Shown here piece by piece: positions 8,440-17,879 of a DNA stretch of 64,000 nucleotides; position 1 is the stretch's first letter; each line of letters starts with the position of its first letter. Both the position numbers and the translations under genes were made by a program. This DNA is from Hyphococcus sp. (lineage in GTDB: Bacteria > Pseudomonadota > Alphaproteobacteria > Caulobacterales > Parvularculaceae), in contig JAJFGB010000007.1 of NCBI GenBank assembly GCA_021776335.1, positions 434,001 to 498,000 on the forward strand, given 5' to 3'. The notes below the pieces were generated by a model. The model was given only the letters and a program-made list of their open reading frames with translations, was not told the origin of the DNA and did not search any database.

Positions 8440-10431
8440 ATGAATCATTCAGCTTCTAAGCGCGCTCTTGAATGGCATCGCGTAGCGAGCGCCGATCAGG
8501 CGCCGGAAGGCCGCGTGATCACGGTGACCGCGGGTCGGAAGACGCTGGCTCTGGTCCATTTCAACGGCCAATACGCAGCCATGGATAATCGTTGCCCCCA
8601 TCAAGGCGGGCCATTGGGCGAAGGGTCCATTGAAAAGGACGCTGACGGCGAATGCTGGCTGCGCTGCCCGTGGCATGGCTGGGATTTTGACCCGCTCACC
8701 GGCAAGCCGCCAGGCGGGCACGAGGATTCCGGTCAGGAGATGTTTCCGGTCGAGACCCGCAGCGATGGTATATATGTGGGCGTACCGGCGGAACCGGCGC
8801 ATGTTCGGACCGCTACAGATGTGGTTGCCGAGACCATGGTCAATTGGGGCCTGAAACGCGTTTTTGGCATGGTTGGCCATTCCAATCTCGGGCTCGCTGA
8901 TGCGTTTCGCCTGCAGGAAGAGGCGGGAAAGATTTCATATATTGGCATCCGCCATGAGGGCGCCGCATCTTTTGCCTGCTCTGGATATGCAAAACTGACC
9001 GGAAAGCCGGCAGCATGTCTGTCGATTGCCGGACCCGGCGCGACCAATATGATGACCGGTCTTTGGGATGCAAAAGTTGACCGCGCGCCAGTGGTCGCCT
9101 GCGCCGGCCAGGTTCAGGTGCAGGTATTTTCTCCCTTCGCGTTTCAAGATATTGACCTTCACGGCGCCTTTGCGCCGGTGGCGAAATTCAATCAGCTTGT
9201 TCTGCATGCGTCTGATTATGGCAATGTGGCGTCTCTGGCGATGAAGTCCGCACTGATTGAGCGCGATGTTTCTGTATTGATTTTTCCCGACGACGCCCAA
9301 ACCCTGCCGGCGCCGGATGCGAAAGCCGGCGGACCGGAGGGGCGGATCGTTGGTCCCCGCATGGCGCCGCCGGATGATGTGATCGAAGCGGCGGTAAAAA
9401 AAATACATGGCGCCAAACGTCCGGTGATCATTGTCGGTTATGGCGCGCGCGAGTCGATGTCAGAGGTGAACGCTTTGGCCGAGGATCTGAAATGTCCGGT
9501 GCTCACAACTTTTAAAGCGAAAGGGCAAATCCCGGATACGCACCCCCATGCCGGCGGCGTGCTGGGGCGGTCAGGAACGCCTATCGCATCATGGTTCATG
9601 AATGAGTGTGATCTGATTATCGCGATCGGCGCATCGTTTTCCCATCATACCGGCATCGAACCCTCGAAGCCGATTGTGCAGATCGACTTTGACCGTATGC
9701 ATCTCGGCAAAAACCATGCTGTGGCGTTGCCGGTCTGGGGTGAGATTGGTGAAACCCTGCGTTTGATGAAAAACGCACATCCGTCGCATAGCGCTGGCAT
9801 TGATCAAACGAAGGAGATTGCAGAGCGCTGGGCGATTTGGCGACGTGAAAAGACCCGTCGCCTTGACGACAATCGCGGCAATGGCATCAACGCGGCCTCA
9901 CTTTTCGCCGCGATGACGAAAGTCGTGCCGGGCGACGCGATCATGCCGGTGGATGTCGGTAACAACACTTATTCTTTTGGCCGGTATTTTGAACCATGCG
10001 GCCAACGGGTTTTGATGTCCGGCTATCTCGGGTCGATCGGATTTGGTTTCCCAGCGGCCATGGGCGCCTGGGCGGCGACGCAGGATTTTGAGGAATATCG
10101 CGGCCGAAAAGTCGTTTCTATTTCCGGTGATGGCGGCTTTGGTCAGTACGCCATGGAATTTACGACGGCTGTAAAATATGACATGGATATCACCCATGTG
10201 CTGATGAATAACGGCCAGCTGGGAAAGATCACCAAGGAGCAGAGAGCGGGCGAGTGGCCTGTTTGGCAGACATCCCTGAGCAATCCGAGTTTTGCGGATT
10301 TTGCAAATTCCTGCGGCGGTAAGGGTGTTCGCGTAACAGACAAAGCCGACCTTGAAGAGGTCATTCGAACGGCGATTGCCCATAAAGGGCCGGTGCTCGT
10401 TGAAGTGATGACCGATGCGGAACTCGTCTAG
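8440..10431 (+). CDS. Rieske domain fused to thiamine-diphosphate (acetolactate-synthase-like) enzyme
   Basis: Residues 1-110 of 663 form a Rieske domain (C52-x-H54 in RCPHQGG, C76-x2-H79 in CPWHGW). The rest has the three-domain layout of acetolactate synthase/benzoylformate decarboxylase-type enzymes: the catalytic glutamate in RHEGAA at 173, IAGPGATNM, and the cofactor motif GDGG at about 563 ending in NN near 590. An iron-sulfur cluster joined to a ThDP site suggests oxidative decarboxylation or carboligation with electron transfer. The ATG at 8440 is chosen for its AGGGGA site; an in-frame ATG at 8356 would add 28 residues but lacks a good site. It is divergent from the Rieske-GltS operon. 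Substrate unknown. Confidence 0.87.
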   Translation: MNHSASKRALEWHRVASADQAPEGRVITVTAGRKTLALVHFNGQYAAMDNRCPHQGGPLGEGSIEKDADGECWLRCPWHGWDFDPLTGKPPGGHEDSGQEMFPVETRSDGIYVGVPAEPAHVRTATDVVAETMVNWGLKRVFGMVGHSNLGLADAFRLQEEAGKISYIGIRHEGAASFACSGYAKLTGKPAACLSIAGPGATNMMTGLWDAKVDRAPVVACAGQVQVQVFSPFAFQDIDLHGAFAPVAKFNQLVLHASDYGNVASLAMKSALIERDVSVLIFPDDAQTLPAPDAKAGGPEGRIVGPRMAPPDDVIEAAVKKIHGAKRPVIIVGYGARESMSEVNALAEDLKCPVLTTFKAKGQIPDTHPHAGGVLGRSGTPIASWFMNECDLIIAIGASFSHHTGIEPSKPIVQIDFDRMHLGKNHAVALPVWGEIGETLRLMKNAHPSHSAGIDQTKEIAERWAIWRREKTRRLDDNRGNGINAASLFAAMTKVVPGDAIMPVDVGNNTYSFGRYFEPCGQRVLMSGYLGSIGFGFPAAMGAWAATQDFEEYRGRKVVSISGDGGFGQYAMEFTTAVKYDMDITHVLMNNGQLGKITKEQRAGEWPVWQTSLSNPSFADFANSCGGKGVRVTDKADLEEVIRTAIAHKGPVLVEVMTDAELV

Positions 10432-10444
10432 CGTTGAGTATCAG

Positions 10445-10464
10445 GCTGCTTAATTTCAAGCAGC
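10445..10464. terminator. Candidate terminator hairpin between convergent genes
   Basis: GCTGCTT and AAGCAGC form a perfect seven-base stem around a six-base loop (AATTTC). It lies 14 bases after the ThDP-enzyme stop and overlaps the last codons of the convergent HPt gene. There is no clean T run on the plus strand, so termination is only possible. Confidence 0.35.
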
Positions 10465-10812
10465 GCGCTCTTCATTCATGGCAGCGGTGCAGAACTTTAT
10501 AAGGCTATCCGTTAGCGCCAAAAAACCGTCATCACTCCTGGGATCGTTTCCAATGATCAAACGTTCCAATGTCCCTGCGGTCTCAGTGAGTTCCGGATAA
10601 AGATAGGATGCGGCCGTACCGCGCAGCGCATGCACCGTGGGCCGCATCGCCTGCCGCGATTCGGCATCGATCTCATTGGCGGCGATTTGTTCCCGGTGAC
10701 TTTTCAGCTCGTTGAGCTGGGTTTCCAGAGAGGAAAAAAAACTTGGTTTCACGCCTTCTATACAGTTATCTGCTGGTACGTCCGGCTGTCGAGAATTTGA
10801 TGTTCGAGGCAT
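10456..10812 (-). CDS. HPt-domain histidine phosphotransfer protein
   Basis: This 118-residue cytoplasmic protein has the HPt signature HALRGTAASY, where the histidine (about residue 61) accepts phosphate in multistep phosphorelays. The helices before and after are amphipathic, as expected for the four-helix bundle. No kinase or regulator gene adjoins it, so it is an orphan; the hybrid kinase at 40851-42683 has no HPt domain of its own and is one conceivable partner, but that is speculation. It lies convergent to the Rieske-ThDP gene and upstream of neither redox gene. Confidence 0.75.
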   Translation of the reverse strand: MPRTSNSRQPDVPADNCIEGVKPSFFSSLETQLNELKSHREQIAANEIDAESRQAMRPTVHALRGTAASYLYPELTETAGTLERLIIGNDPRSDDGFLALTDSLIKFCTAAMNEERAA

Positions 10813-10942
10813 GGCGGGTGTAACCTTGTGGCCAATTTTACCGCAAATACTGCCCGTTGCGTGTTAAAAATATGACAAACCTATGATTGCATTTTGATGA
10901 TTGGATTTATCAAAAGCGCAGCAAAGTCGTTTGTCCACGACG

Positions 10943-13900
10943 TTAAAAATCACGCTTCCAGTTTGCAGATACGGTCTGATCACCATCCTGTTTGATTTCT
11001 GTTTCAATCGTCAGATTTTCGATCACTTCATACTCGACGCGTACCGATCCGGTCTGACCCTGGATGTCCTGCGTTGCAGACACAAAAAAACCGTCCGCAA
11101 CATATTTTCCAACAGTGAGCGAACCGCCGCCATTTTCCGGGTCAATATCGAAGTTCAAAAGATCAAGGCCGACCGCCTGGCGCAACGCGCCTGTGATGCC
11201 TTCACCGCCAAACGGGCCGATGCCGCCAAGTGCGGCGAGTGCCTGGGCCGTTTGAAGTGATTCAACCGCGCTCAATTCTTCTGCAGGTTTTCCAAAAAGG
11301 ACAAGCGCCATTACGTTTTCAGAGGGCATGGCGGGCGTTGACAGCAGTTCCACGGTTGGTTCGTCGGCTCGACCCGAGACGGCAATAATGGCTGTAAGGC
11401 CGTCATTTGTTTTGTATTCCGCGCGGATATCAAGGCGCGGGTTGTTTGCGGAAAAACGATCAAACGCGATGACGCCGCGTACAATGTCAAATCGTCGACC
11501 GGAAAAATCGAGCGCTCCGCGTTGCAAATTCATGTCACCAATGATCAGTGGGCCGCTGCGCGTATTGACGGCTGTTACATTGGCGGACCATTCGCTTTCC
11601 AGACCACGACCACGGATAAATATCCGGTCATCTGCGGCAATAGTGATTTCAAAGTCGGTCAATACTTTTCGCGTTTGCGCGACGATTGCGTCAGGTGGCG
11701 CGGCGCCGTCATAGGCGATCACCTCAATGTCGACGAGGCCGGTGCTTTCAGGCGTGATGATTTCGGCATCCAGCTCTTCCACAGTGATCGCGCCTGTCGC
11801 GTTAATCTCATCGAGCGACCCGACTATGTCGATGCGTCCATTGAGCCGTGCGCTGGTAACCGGGGCGGCGGACAATTCGGCATCATTTAGAAGGACGGCA
11901 AGGTTGAGCGAAGATTGGCCGCCCATCGCGAGACTTCCACTCAAGGCGACGGTATCGCCCTGCGACTGGCCGGCGCCGTGGGCGCCGCCGGTAAATTGAA
12001 TGGCGCTGCTCTCCCCATCATGGCGCGCCGTTGCTTCCACATGCAGTCCTGTCAGCGAAAATCCGGATTGAAGTTCGGTAAATTTGCCGTCGGAAAAATT
12101 TGCCTCGCCAGACAATTCTGGTGCTGCCGTGAGCCCACTGAGCGTGAAGTCAGCGCTTAGTGCACCCTCAAGGGATTGCAGCGTATGCGGCAGGTACGGC
12201 GCCATCGCTCTGATGTCGCCATTATAGCGGATGTAACCATCGAGTGCGCCGCCAGTGTCAATATTGAGGGAAGGAGACTTAAGCAGGCGCGCCGGAACAA
12301 TAATTTCCATGTCGATGGCATCGCTATCTTCGGCGCTCGCGACGCGCAAGGATTGGCCATTCCAGATAAGCACGCCGCCAATAGTCGCCTCGCGGCCAGC
12401 GGTTAAAAGTGAGCGCAATTGAAAATCACCATTTGCCATAGTGGTGGCGTCGGTATCGAGATCAAGATTAAGGGTCACCGTTCCGTCCGCATGGGGGATA
12501 TTCACTTCGCTTAGACCAGCTGTTGCTTGCCAGCGGGTCTGAGAAAAGGCGCCGTCTATCGCGATTGTGCCGTGGCCGCCGTCGGCAAGGCGGAAGTTTT
12601 CAATCATGACGCCATTGCTAAAATCTATTTTGGCCGGCGCCGTCAGGTGGGCGCGACTGCCGCCAATGACACCCTCAAGCGCTGTGAGGTTGATCATTGT
12701 CGCCTCGGCAAGGTCTGCGACGGCAGCGGCGCTGAATTGAGTGATTGGCCCCGTCTGTTTTGTTGATAGAGCGCCGCTGTTGATCGAAACGCGTAAAGCG
12801 TTTAGTGGGCCATCCGCGTTCAGGGAAAGCGTGCGGGCGGAGAGTTCTCCCGACTGCAGATTATTTGAAACTGCTGTCAGTTTGCTTTCCGCCGGTGAAA
12901 CGGTCCCGTCTATTTTTATATCACCCGAAAGTGCGAAACCGGGCCAGGGGTGGGCGGTTCCATCGCCCGCATAAATGAGATTGATGTCGCCGGCGTGGGC
13001 GCCCGGGTCATAGCTGGCGGCGCCGTCCAGTTGAAACCCTGCGCCCTGATAGGCAATGACCGGCAAAGAAATACGCCCGTTTTGCGAAGACCGAAGCTGG
13101 GTTGCAAATGACCCGCTCAAATTTTTGTTGGCGGTGCGCGCATTTATCTCGCCGGTGGGCAGGCTCGGCAATCCGGCAAGCGCTATATTGATCGTTAATG
13201 GCGGCACGGCCTGCTCGCCGTTCTGAAACGTGGGCGTTTCGATTACTGAATGCAGTGTCAGTTGATCGAGTGTGCCGGAAAGATCGATCTCTGCGGTGAC
13301 ATCGCCAGTCGCGCTGAATGACGGCGCGATCTTCGAAATTGCCGCTGGCGTTGCTGCGGCGTCAGCAGTGAGAGCAATTGAATTTCTGTCAAAAGAATAA
13401 TGCGCTGTTCCATGGGCGCTGGAACCATCCTCAAGCTCGATGGATAAGGCTTCGAACGCCAAATCTTGATCAAGATCTGCGTTCAACCGCGCCGTTAAAT
13501 CGAAACGCTGCGTAAGGGGCGTCTGCAAGCCTTCAATGGGGAACAAAGTAAACGAGATATCGCCCGAGAGTTTCTTGCGGAGATCGGTTTCACCATTGGC
13601 GATACTAAAAGCGCCGCCCTCGCCTGCCAGAGTTGCGCCAACACCATAGCGCGCACCCTTGCGATCCAGTTGCCCGGTCATGGAAAACTGCGATCCAGCC
13701 GTCTCTTGGAGCTCAGGGCGATAGTCAGTCGCGAAGACTGCTGACAACTCAACATTCATCTGATTGACGAAACTGCCCTTATTGCGCCACGCAAGCGCGC
13801 CGGAAATTTCGCCAGCAGATAAAGTCATTGTGTCGATGGTGAGGGCGCCGCCCTTGTTGTGATTTTCCAGCCGCATTTTCGCAGCGATGACGCCAGCGAG

Positions 13901-14749
13901 CTCGGGCGTTTCTGCAAATTTCCCGCCGGGCGATATATTTACGTTGATGTCGATAGTGCTGGAATCCATCCGACCATTGGTCAGCGTTCCTTCGAGTGCG
14001 CCATAGTCGCCGAGTTGCCCGGCGAACTTCACATCAAGGGTGCTCAACGGATCGTCGTTGTTTGCCGTAAATGAGAGATCACCATCCAGTCCCGCTAGCG
14101 CAGCGATAGCGCCCTCAGCACGGGCTTCAAGTGTTGCGTCGATGATCAGCTTGTCCATTCCGGGATCAAGATCGATGGAAATATCAATCACATCGCGGTC
14201 GTTTGTGCTGACGAGTTCAATATTAGCTTTTACCCTTCGGGCCTTCATTTGCAGCGCGCCTGTGCCGCTGATGCGTTCCGTCTCACCATTGATATCGGTC
14301 GAAATATTTGAAAGCGTCATATTAGTGATGTTGACCGACGGTAAATCGTCGCTCAACTTGATCAAAAATGGTCCCTCATCGTCTTCGGGTTCTTCGGTAT
14401 CAGGCGGGCGGCGAAAAAGATGTGCCCCGTCAATGGTGAGGCGGTCAATTTCAATTTTCTTTGCAAGATAGGCGAGGGGTCGCCAGCGTAACTCTATGCG
14501 TTTGACGGTTAGCCATTGGCCGTCAGGGCCGGCAAGCGAGATGTCATTAAGAATTATTCTGCCAGGAGGGGCGCCGGTCATCGACGCGATTTCAACATCG
14601 CTGGCAAGTGCATCGCCGACGTAACTTTCAATTTGTGTCGTAATGATTTGACGGCCGGGCGTGGTATTAAACAAAATCACGGTGCTGATCATCGTGATAG
14701 CGATGAATACGCCAATCACGCCGACAGTTATGATCAGAAAACGGCGCAT
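10943..14749 (-). CDS. tamB: TamB, inner-membrane subunit of the translocation and assembly module
   Basis: This is a very long protein of 1268 residues. It has one N-terminal membrane helix (FLIITVGVIGVFIAITMIS) followed by an extended beta-rich region, ending in the conserved DUF490/TamB domain (SGRRFDIVRGVIAFD, then the last residues with a terminal phenylalanine). Such proteins form a hydrophobic groove spanning the periplasm and act with TamA in outer-membrane protein insertion or phospholipid transport. The ATG at 14749 overlaps the TamA stop by one base, so the pair is translationally coupled. Length and domain order are normal for the family. Confidence 0.92.
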   Translation of the reverse strand: MRRFLIITVGVIGVFIAITMISTVILFNTTPGRQIITTQIESYVGDALASDVEIASMTGAPPGRIILNDISLAGPDGQWLTVKRIELRWRPLAYLAKKIEIDRLTIDGAHLFRRPPDTEEPEDDEGPFLIKLSDDLPSVNITNMTLSNISTDINGETERISGTGALQMKARRVKANIELVSTNDRDVIDISIDLDPGMDKLIIDATLEARAEGAIAALAGLDGDLSFTANNDDPLSTLDVKFAGQLGDYGALEGTLTNGRMDSSTIDINVNISPGGKFAETPELAGVIAAKMRLENHNKGGALTIDTMTLSAGEISGALAWRNKGSFVNQMNVELSAVFATDYRPELQETAGSQFSMTGQLDRKGARYGVGATLAGEGGAFSIANGETDLRKKLSGDISFTLFPIEGLQTPLTQRFDLTARLNADLDQDLAFEALSIELEDGSSAHGTAHYSFDRNSIALTADAAATPAAISKIAPSFSATGDVTAEIDLSGTLDQLTLHSVIETPTFQNGEQAVPPLTINIALAGLPSLPTGEINARTANKNLSGSFATQLRSSQNGRISLPVIAYQGAGFQLDGAASYDPGAHAGDINLIYAGDGTAHPWPGFALSGDIKIDGTVSPAESKLTAVSNNLQSGELSARTLSLNADGPLNALRVSINSGALSTKQTGPITQFSAAAVADLAEATMINLTALEGVIGGSRAHLTAPAKIDFSNGVMIENFRLADGGHGTIAIDGAFSQTRWQATAGLSEVNIPHADGTVTLNLDLDTDATTMANGDFQLRSLLTAGREATIGGVLIWNGQSLRVASAEDSDAIDMEIIVPARLLKSPSLNIDTGGALDGYIRYNGDIRAMAPYLPHTLQSLEGALSADFTLSGLTAAPELSGEANFSDGKFTELQSGFSLTGLHVEATARHDGESSAIQFTGGAHGAGQSQGDTVALSGSLAMGGQSSLNLAVLLNDAELSAAPVTSARLNGRIDIVGSLDEINATGAITVEELDAEIITPESTGLVDIEVIAYDGAAPPDAIVAQTRKVLTDFEITIAADDRIFIRGRGLESEWSANVTAVNTRSGPLIIGDMNLQRGALDFSGRRFDIVRGVIAFDRFSANNPRLDIRAEYKTNDGLTAIIAVSGRADEPTVELLSTPAMPSENVMALVLFGKPAEELSAVESLQTAQALAALGGIGPFGGEGITGALRQAVGLDLLNFDIDPENGGGSLTVGKYVADGFFVSATQDIQGQTGSVRVEYEVIENLTIETEIKQDGDQTVSANWKRDF

Positions 14750-16521
14750 CAAAAAGCTTGTCCCAGGGCGATGAAAATTTGGTAGCTTCGGTCACTTGGG
14801 CGTTGGTCAAGCGGAAAGGCCACATCGACGCGGATTGGTCCAATTGGCGTGAAATAGCGCAACCCGCCGCCATATCCGATGAAGAAGGTGTCATTAAAGT
14901 TCGGCAGCGTGGAAGAAGAAACCGAACCAGCGTCAATAAACCCTGCCAGCTGAATATTTTGTGATATTTTCGCCCGCGCTTCGATGGCGCCTTCGATAAG
15001 CGAGCGCCCGCCGATTGGGTTGTTTTCAGCATCAAGTGGTCCAGCTTCCTGAAAACCAAAGCCGCGCACCGATCCGCCGCCGCCAGCATAAAACCGTTTA
15101 TTGGCGGGCAAGTCATCAAGCGCGATGCCGAATGTGGCGCCGATTGCACCGCGCGCTGCGAGCGTAAAGCGCTTTTGCTTGCCGAAAATGATACGGCTGC
15201 GTGCGATGACTTCACTTTGGGTGAAGCCGTCCGTGCCAACATAGGGCGCTACTGTCCATGACGCTTGAATGCCTTTCGTAGGATTTAGCAGGTCGTCTTC
15301 CGAATTCCACACAACGGACAGCGGTGTTGAGACGAAAAAAGTGCGTTCTTCGACGCCATTGGTTTCGACATCCGATGTTTCGAGCGTGATCGCAGCTGTG
15401 GTCTTGAGTTTCTCATCACGCCAATCTTTGGAAATCCCACCGGTCACGGAAAACGAACGAGCGTCGAAGGCATCGGTTGTTTCATTGGAAAACTCGATAT
15501 TGCTGATGGCTTGGCCGGGCAGGCGGGGCAGGGGTTTTGCAATATCGAAATTGATCGCCTGCTTAAATTGCGAACCGCTGAGTTCAATACGAAAATTTTC
15601 AGCACGCCCAAAGATGTTGCGATTTTCAAAAAAAATGCGCCCGCCGGGGCCCTCAGATGTTGAAAATGATGCGCCTACGCCAATAGTGCGGCGCTTTCGT
15701 TCGGTTAGATTGATCAAGACGGGCGCAGCACCGGTATCGTCCGGGGCGCCGGGGGTTACATCTATAGTCGAAAAGAGGCCCGTTTTTGCCAATTTATCGC
15801 GATAGGAAACCAGTTCCGAGCGTTCGAATTCGTCGCCCTCCCGCCACTCGACGAGTTTGTGCAGATAAGAAGGCTTTGTTTTGACGGCCCCAGTTATTTT
15901 GGCGCTGCCAAAGCGCGCTTTCGGACCGCTTTTAAAAACAAACACAGCGTGAGCGGTTCCCGCTTCCAGATTTGCGATGGCGCGGCGAGAAATTATCTCT
16001 GCTGACGGATATCCGTTTTCCCAAAGAACGTGACGAAATGCCCGCTGTGTGTCACGCAGGGCTGCGCCGGCGGCGGACTTATCACCGGCTATGCCGGCGT
16101 CCGACATGGTCGCTGGGCGGTCGTCGCCTTCATCTTCATAAAGGATTTCATAATCTGAAATTGTAAAGGCCGTGCCGGATTCAATTGTGAATGCGATGCG
16201 AGATGGATCGCCATCCACACCTGGTGTCACATCAGCATTCACTGAACCGGCATAAAACCCTGCAGCTTTCAACGCGTCTTCAAAGGCTGCAGCATCCTGA
16301 AGCGCCGCGCGGCGGAGCGCTGCTGTGGTTGGATATTCGCGCTGGCTTTTTTTTAGCCGGGAAATAGTCTCAAGCTTTTCTTTGAGATCGCCTGGGGCGT
16401 TGTCGATTGATATCTCGTAGCTTTCCTGCGCCGATGCAAAAACCGGAGCCAGGCCAAGCATTGCGCTCAACAGGACGCGTTGGAAAAATACTGGCCGCCA
16501 AACTCGCAATGCCGCTCTCAC
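14749..16521 (-). CDS. tamA: TamA, outer-membrane Omp85-family assembly protein
   Basis: The protein has 590 residues with a GTG start at 16521. A signal peptide (LLSAMLGLAPVFASAQ) precedes POTRA domains over about residues 35-260 and a 16-stranded Omp85 barrel, with the family motif GGGSVRGF and a terminal aromatic residue (GQAF). It works with TamB in outer-membrane assembly or lipid transport. The tamA-tamB order with overlapping ends is standard. The start codon has only a weak ribosome site, but no later start retains the signal peptide. Confidence 0.92.
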   Translation of the reverse strand: MRAALRVWRPVFFQRVLLSAMLGLAPVFASAQESYEISIDNAPGDLKEKLETISRLKKSQREYPTTAALRRAALQDAAAFEDALKAAGFYAGSVNADVTPGVDGDPSRIAFTIESGTAFTISDYEILYEDEGDDRPATMSDAGIAGDKSAAGAALRDTQRAFRHVLWENGYPSAEIISRRAIANLEAGTAHAVFVFKSGPKARFGSAKITGAVKTKPSYLHKLVEWREGDEFERSELVSYRDKLAKTGLFSTIDVTPGAPDDTGAAPVLINLTERKRRTIGVGASFSTSEGPGGRIFFENRNIFGRAENFRIELSGSQFKQAINFDIAKPLPRLPGQAISNIEFSNETTDAFDARSFSVTGGISKDWRDEKLKTTAAITLETSDVETNGVEERTFFVSTPLSVVWNSEDDLLNPTKGIQASWTVAPYVGTDGFTQSEVIARSRIIFGKQKRFTLAARGAIGATFGIALDDLPANKRFYAGGGGSVRGFGFQEAGPLDAENNPIGGRSLIEGAIEARAKISQNIQLAGFIDAGSVSSSTLPNFNDTFFIGYGGGLRYFTPIGPIRVDVAFPLDQRPSDRSYQIFIALGQAF

Positions 16522-16754
16522 TCAAGTTACGCATGTCAATTCGCGGGGACTGCCCTGCGCCGGAGGGGCCAGCAAGCGCCGCCGGGTTAATATCTCGCTC
16601 ACCATCTCAAGGCTTGGTTAAACATAAGCAGGGAAATGGCTTTTTTTAGGCGCTTTGCCGGAATATATAGGCGTTCGGTCGCATGGCGTTCTGGAAATGC
16701 GCAAATGTCTGCGCTACACCCCCGCGCAGATCAGCAACAGGATTTGGAAAATAT

Positions 16755-17879
16755 ATGGCGCATCCTCTGAGCGGGGCAAATATCGGCACGCTGGCGACGG
16801 TCACGGGGCGCTCAGGTTTGCCGAGCAATCCTCTTGAGACTGCGGCCATAGCGGGGGCCGCACTGGCGCGCTGGCCGTTTTCCACCGCCGAGGGCTTGGT
16901 GATGGAAAGCCGCCTGCCAAAGACTGAGGATATGCCGGCGCCGGTGTTTATTCTCGGTCACTGGCGATCCGGCACCACGCATCTCTATAATATCATGTGT
17001 CAAAGCGGCGCCTGGGGATACGTGCCGCCCATAGCGACCGGGCTCCCTTGGGACCTATTTGGACTGGCCAGCGTCTTCAGAACGGTTTTGGAGAGAGCGT
17101 TACCGGAGCGTCGTTTTATCGATAATATCCCCGTTCACCCAGACAGCCCGCAAGAAGATGAATTTGCTATTGCAAACATGTCTGAGCTTTCATTCTTTCA
17201 CGGCATTTATTTTCCGCGCGCTTTTGCTGAAAATGTTCAGCGCGGACTGTTTTTTGATGGTTGCTCAACGGCAGATATTCGAGGTTGGCAAAAACAATTC
17301 ACTTATTTCCTGCGCAAACTCTATCTCCATCAAGGCGAGAAACCGCTGTTGATTAAAAATCCGGTTTATACCGGACGCTTGGCGATGTTGCGGGAAATGT
17401 ACCCGAGCGCAAAATTTATCCATATTCACCGCAATCCCTATGATGTTTTTGTTTCGATGCAGAATTTCTATAAAAAACTCCTGAAACAATTTTCGCTGCA
17501 GAACTACGACCATGTAGATATCGATGAGACGATCCTGACGGTTTATGACCGGATGATGCGCGCCTATGAGCGTGATGTCGCACATGTCAGCGCTGAGCAA
17601 TTGGTAGAGCTGCGCTATGACGAGCTTGATGCTGCGCCGTTGACGGCTGTGGAAAAATGCTATGAAAACCTTGGAATTCAAGGGTTTGCGGCGGCTAAGG
17701 AGCCATTTGAACGCTACCTTGCATCTGTCGCCAGCTTCAAGAAAAATAGCTTTGACTATTCCGATGAGGCGGCCGCAAAAGTTGAATCACGCTTGGGCTA
17801 TTTCATTGAGAAATGGGGATATGAACGGCCGGGGGTTGGCTCGGGCGAGGGGGCGCGACATGGGGACCATGCGACCTGA
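16755..17879 (+). CDS. PAPS-dependent sulfotransferase
   Basis: This sulfotransferase has about 374 residues. The 5'-phosphosulfate loop is GHWRSGTTHL and the 3'-phosphate site is IHRNPYDVFVS, both expected for enzymes moving sulfate from PAPS to an alcohol or amine. The ATG at 16755 (MAHPLSGAN) is preferred because related proteins begin near an HPL motif and GGA lies seven bases before it; an ATG at 16683 would add 24 residues. It overlaps the next gene by 20 bases, and that gene overlaps hpnA, which suggests the acceptor may be a lipid or a hopanoid-linked sugar. The substrate is not deducible. Confidence 0.82.
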   Translation: MAHPLSGANIGTLATVTGRSGLPSNPLETAAIAGAALARWPFSTAEGLVMESRLPKTEDMPAPVFILGHWRSGTTHLYNIMCQSGAWGYVPPIATGLPWDLFGLASVFRTVLERALPERRFIDNIPVHPDSPQEDEFAIANMSELSFFHGIYFPRAFAENVQRGLFFDGCSTADIRGWQKQFTYFLRKLYLHQGEKPLLIKNPVYTGRLAMLREMYPSAKFIHIHRNPYDVFVSMQNFYKKLLKQFSLQNYDHVDIDETILTVYDRMMRAYERDVAHVSAEQLVELRYDELDAAPLTAVEKCYENLGIQGFAAAKEPFERYLASVASFKKNSFDYSDEAAAKVESRLGYFIEKWGYERPGVGSGEGARHGDHAT

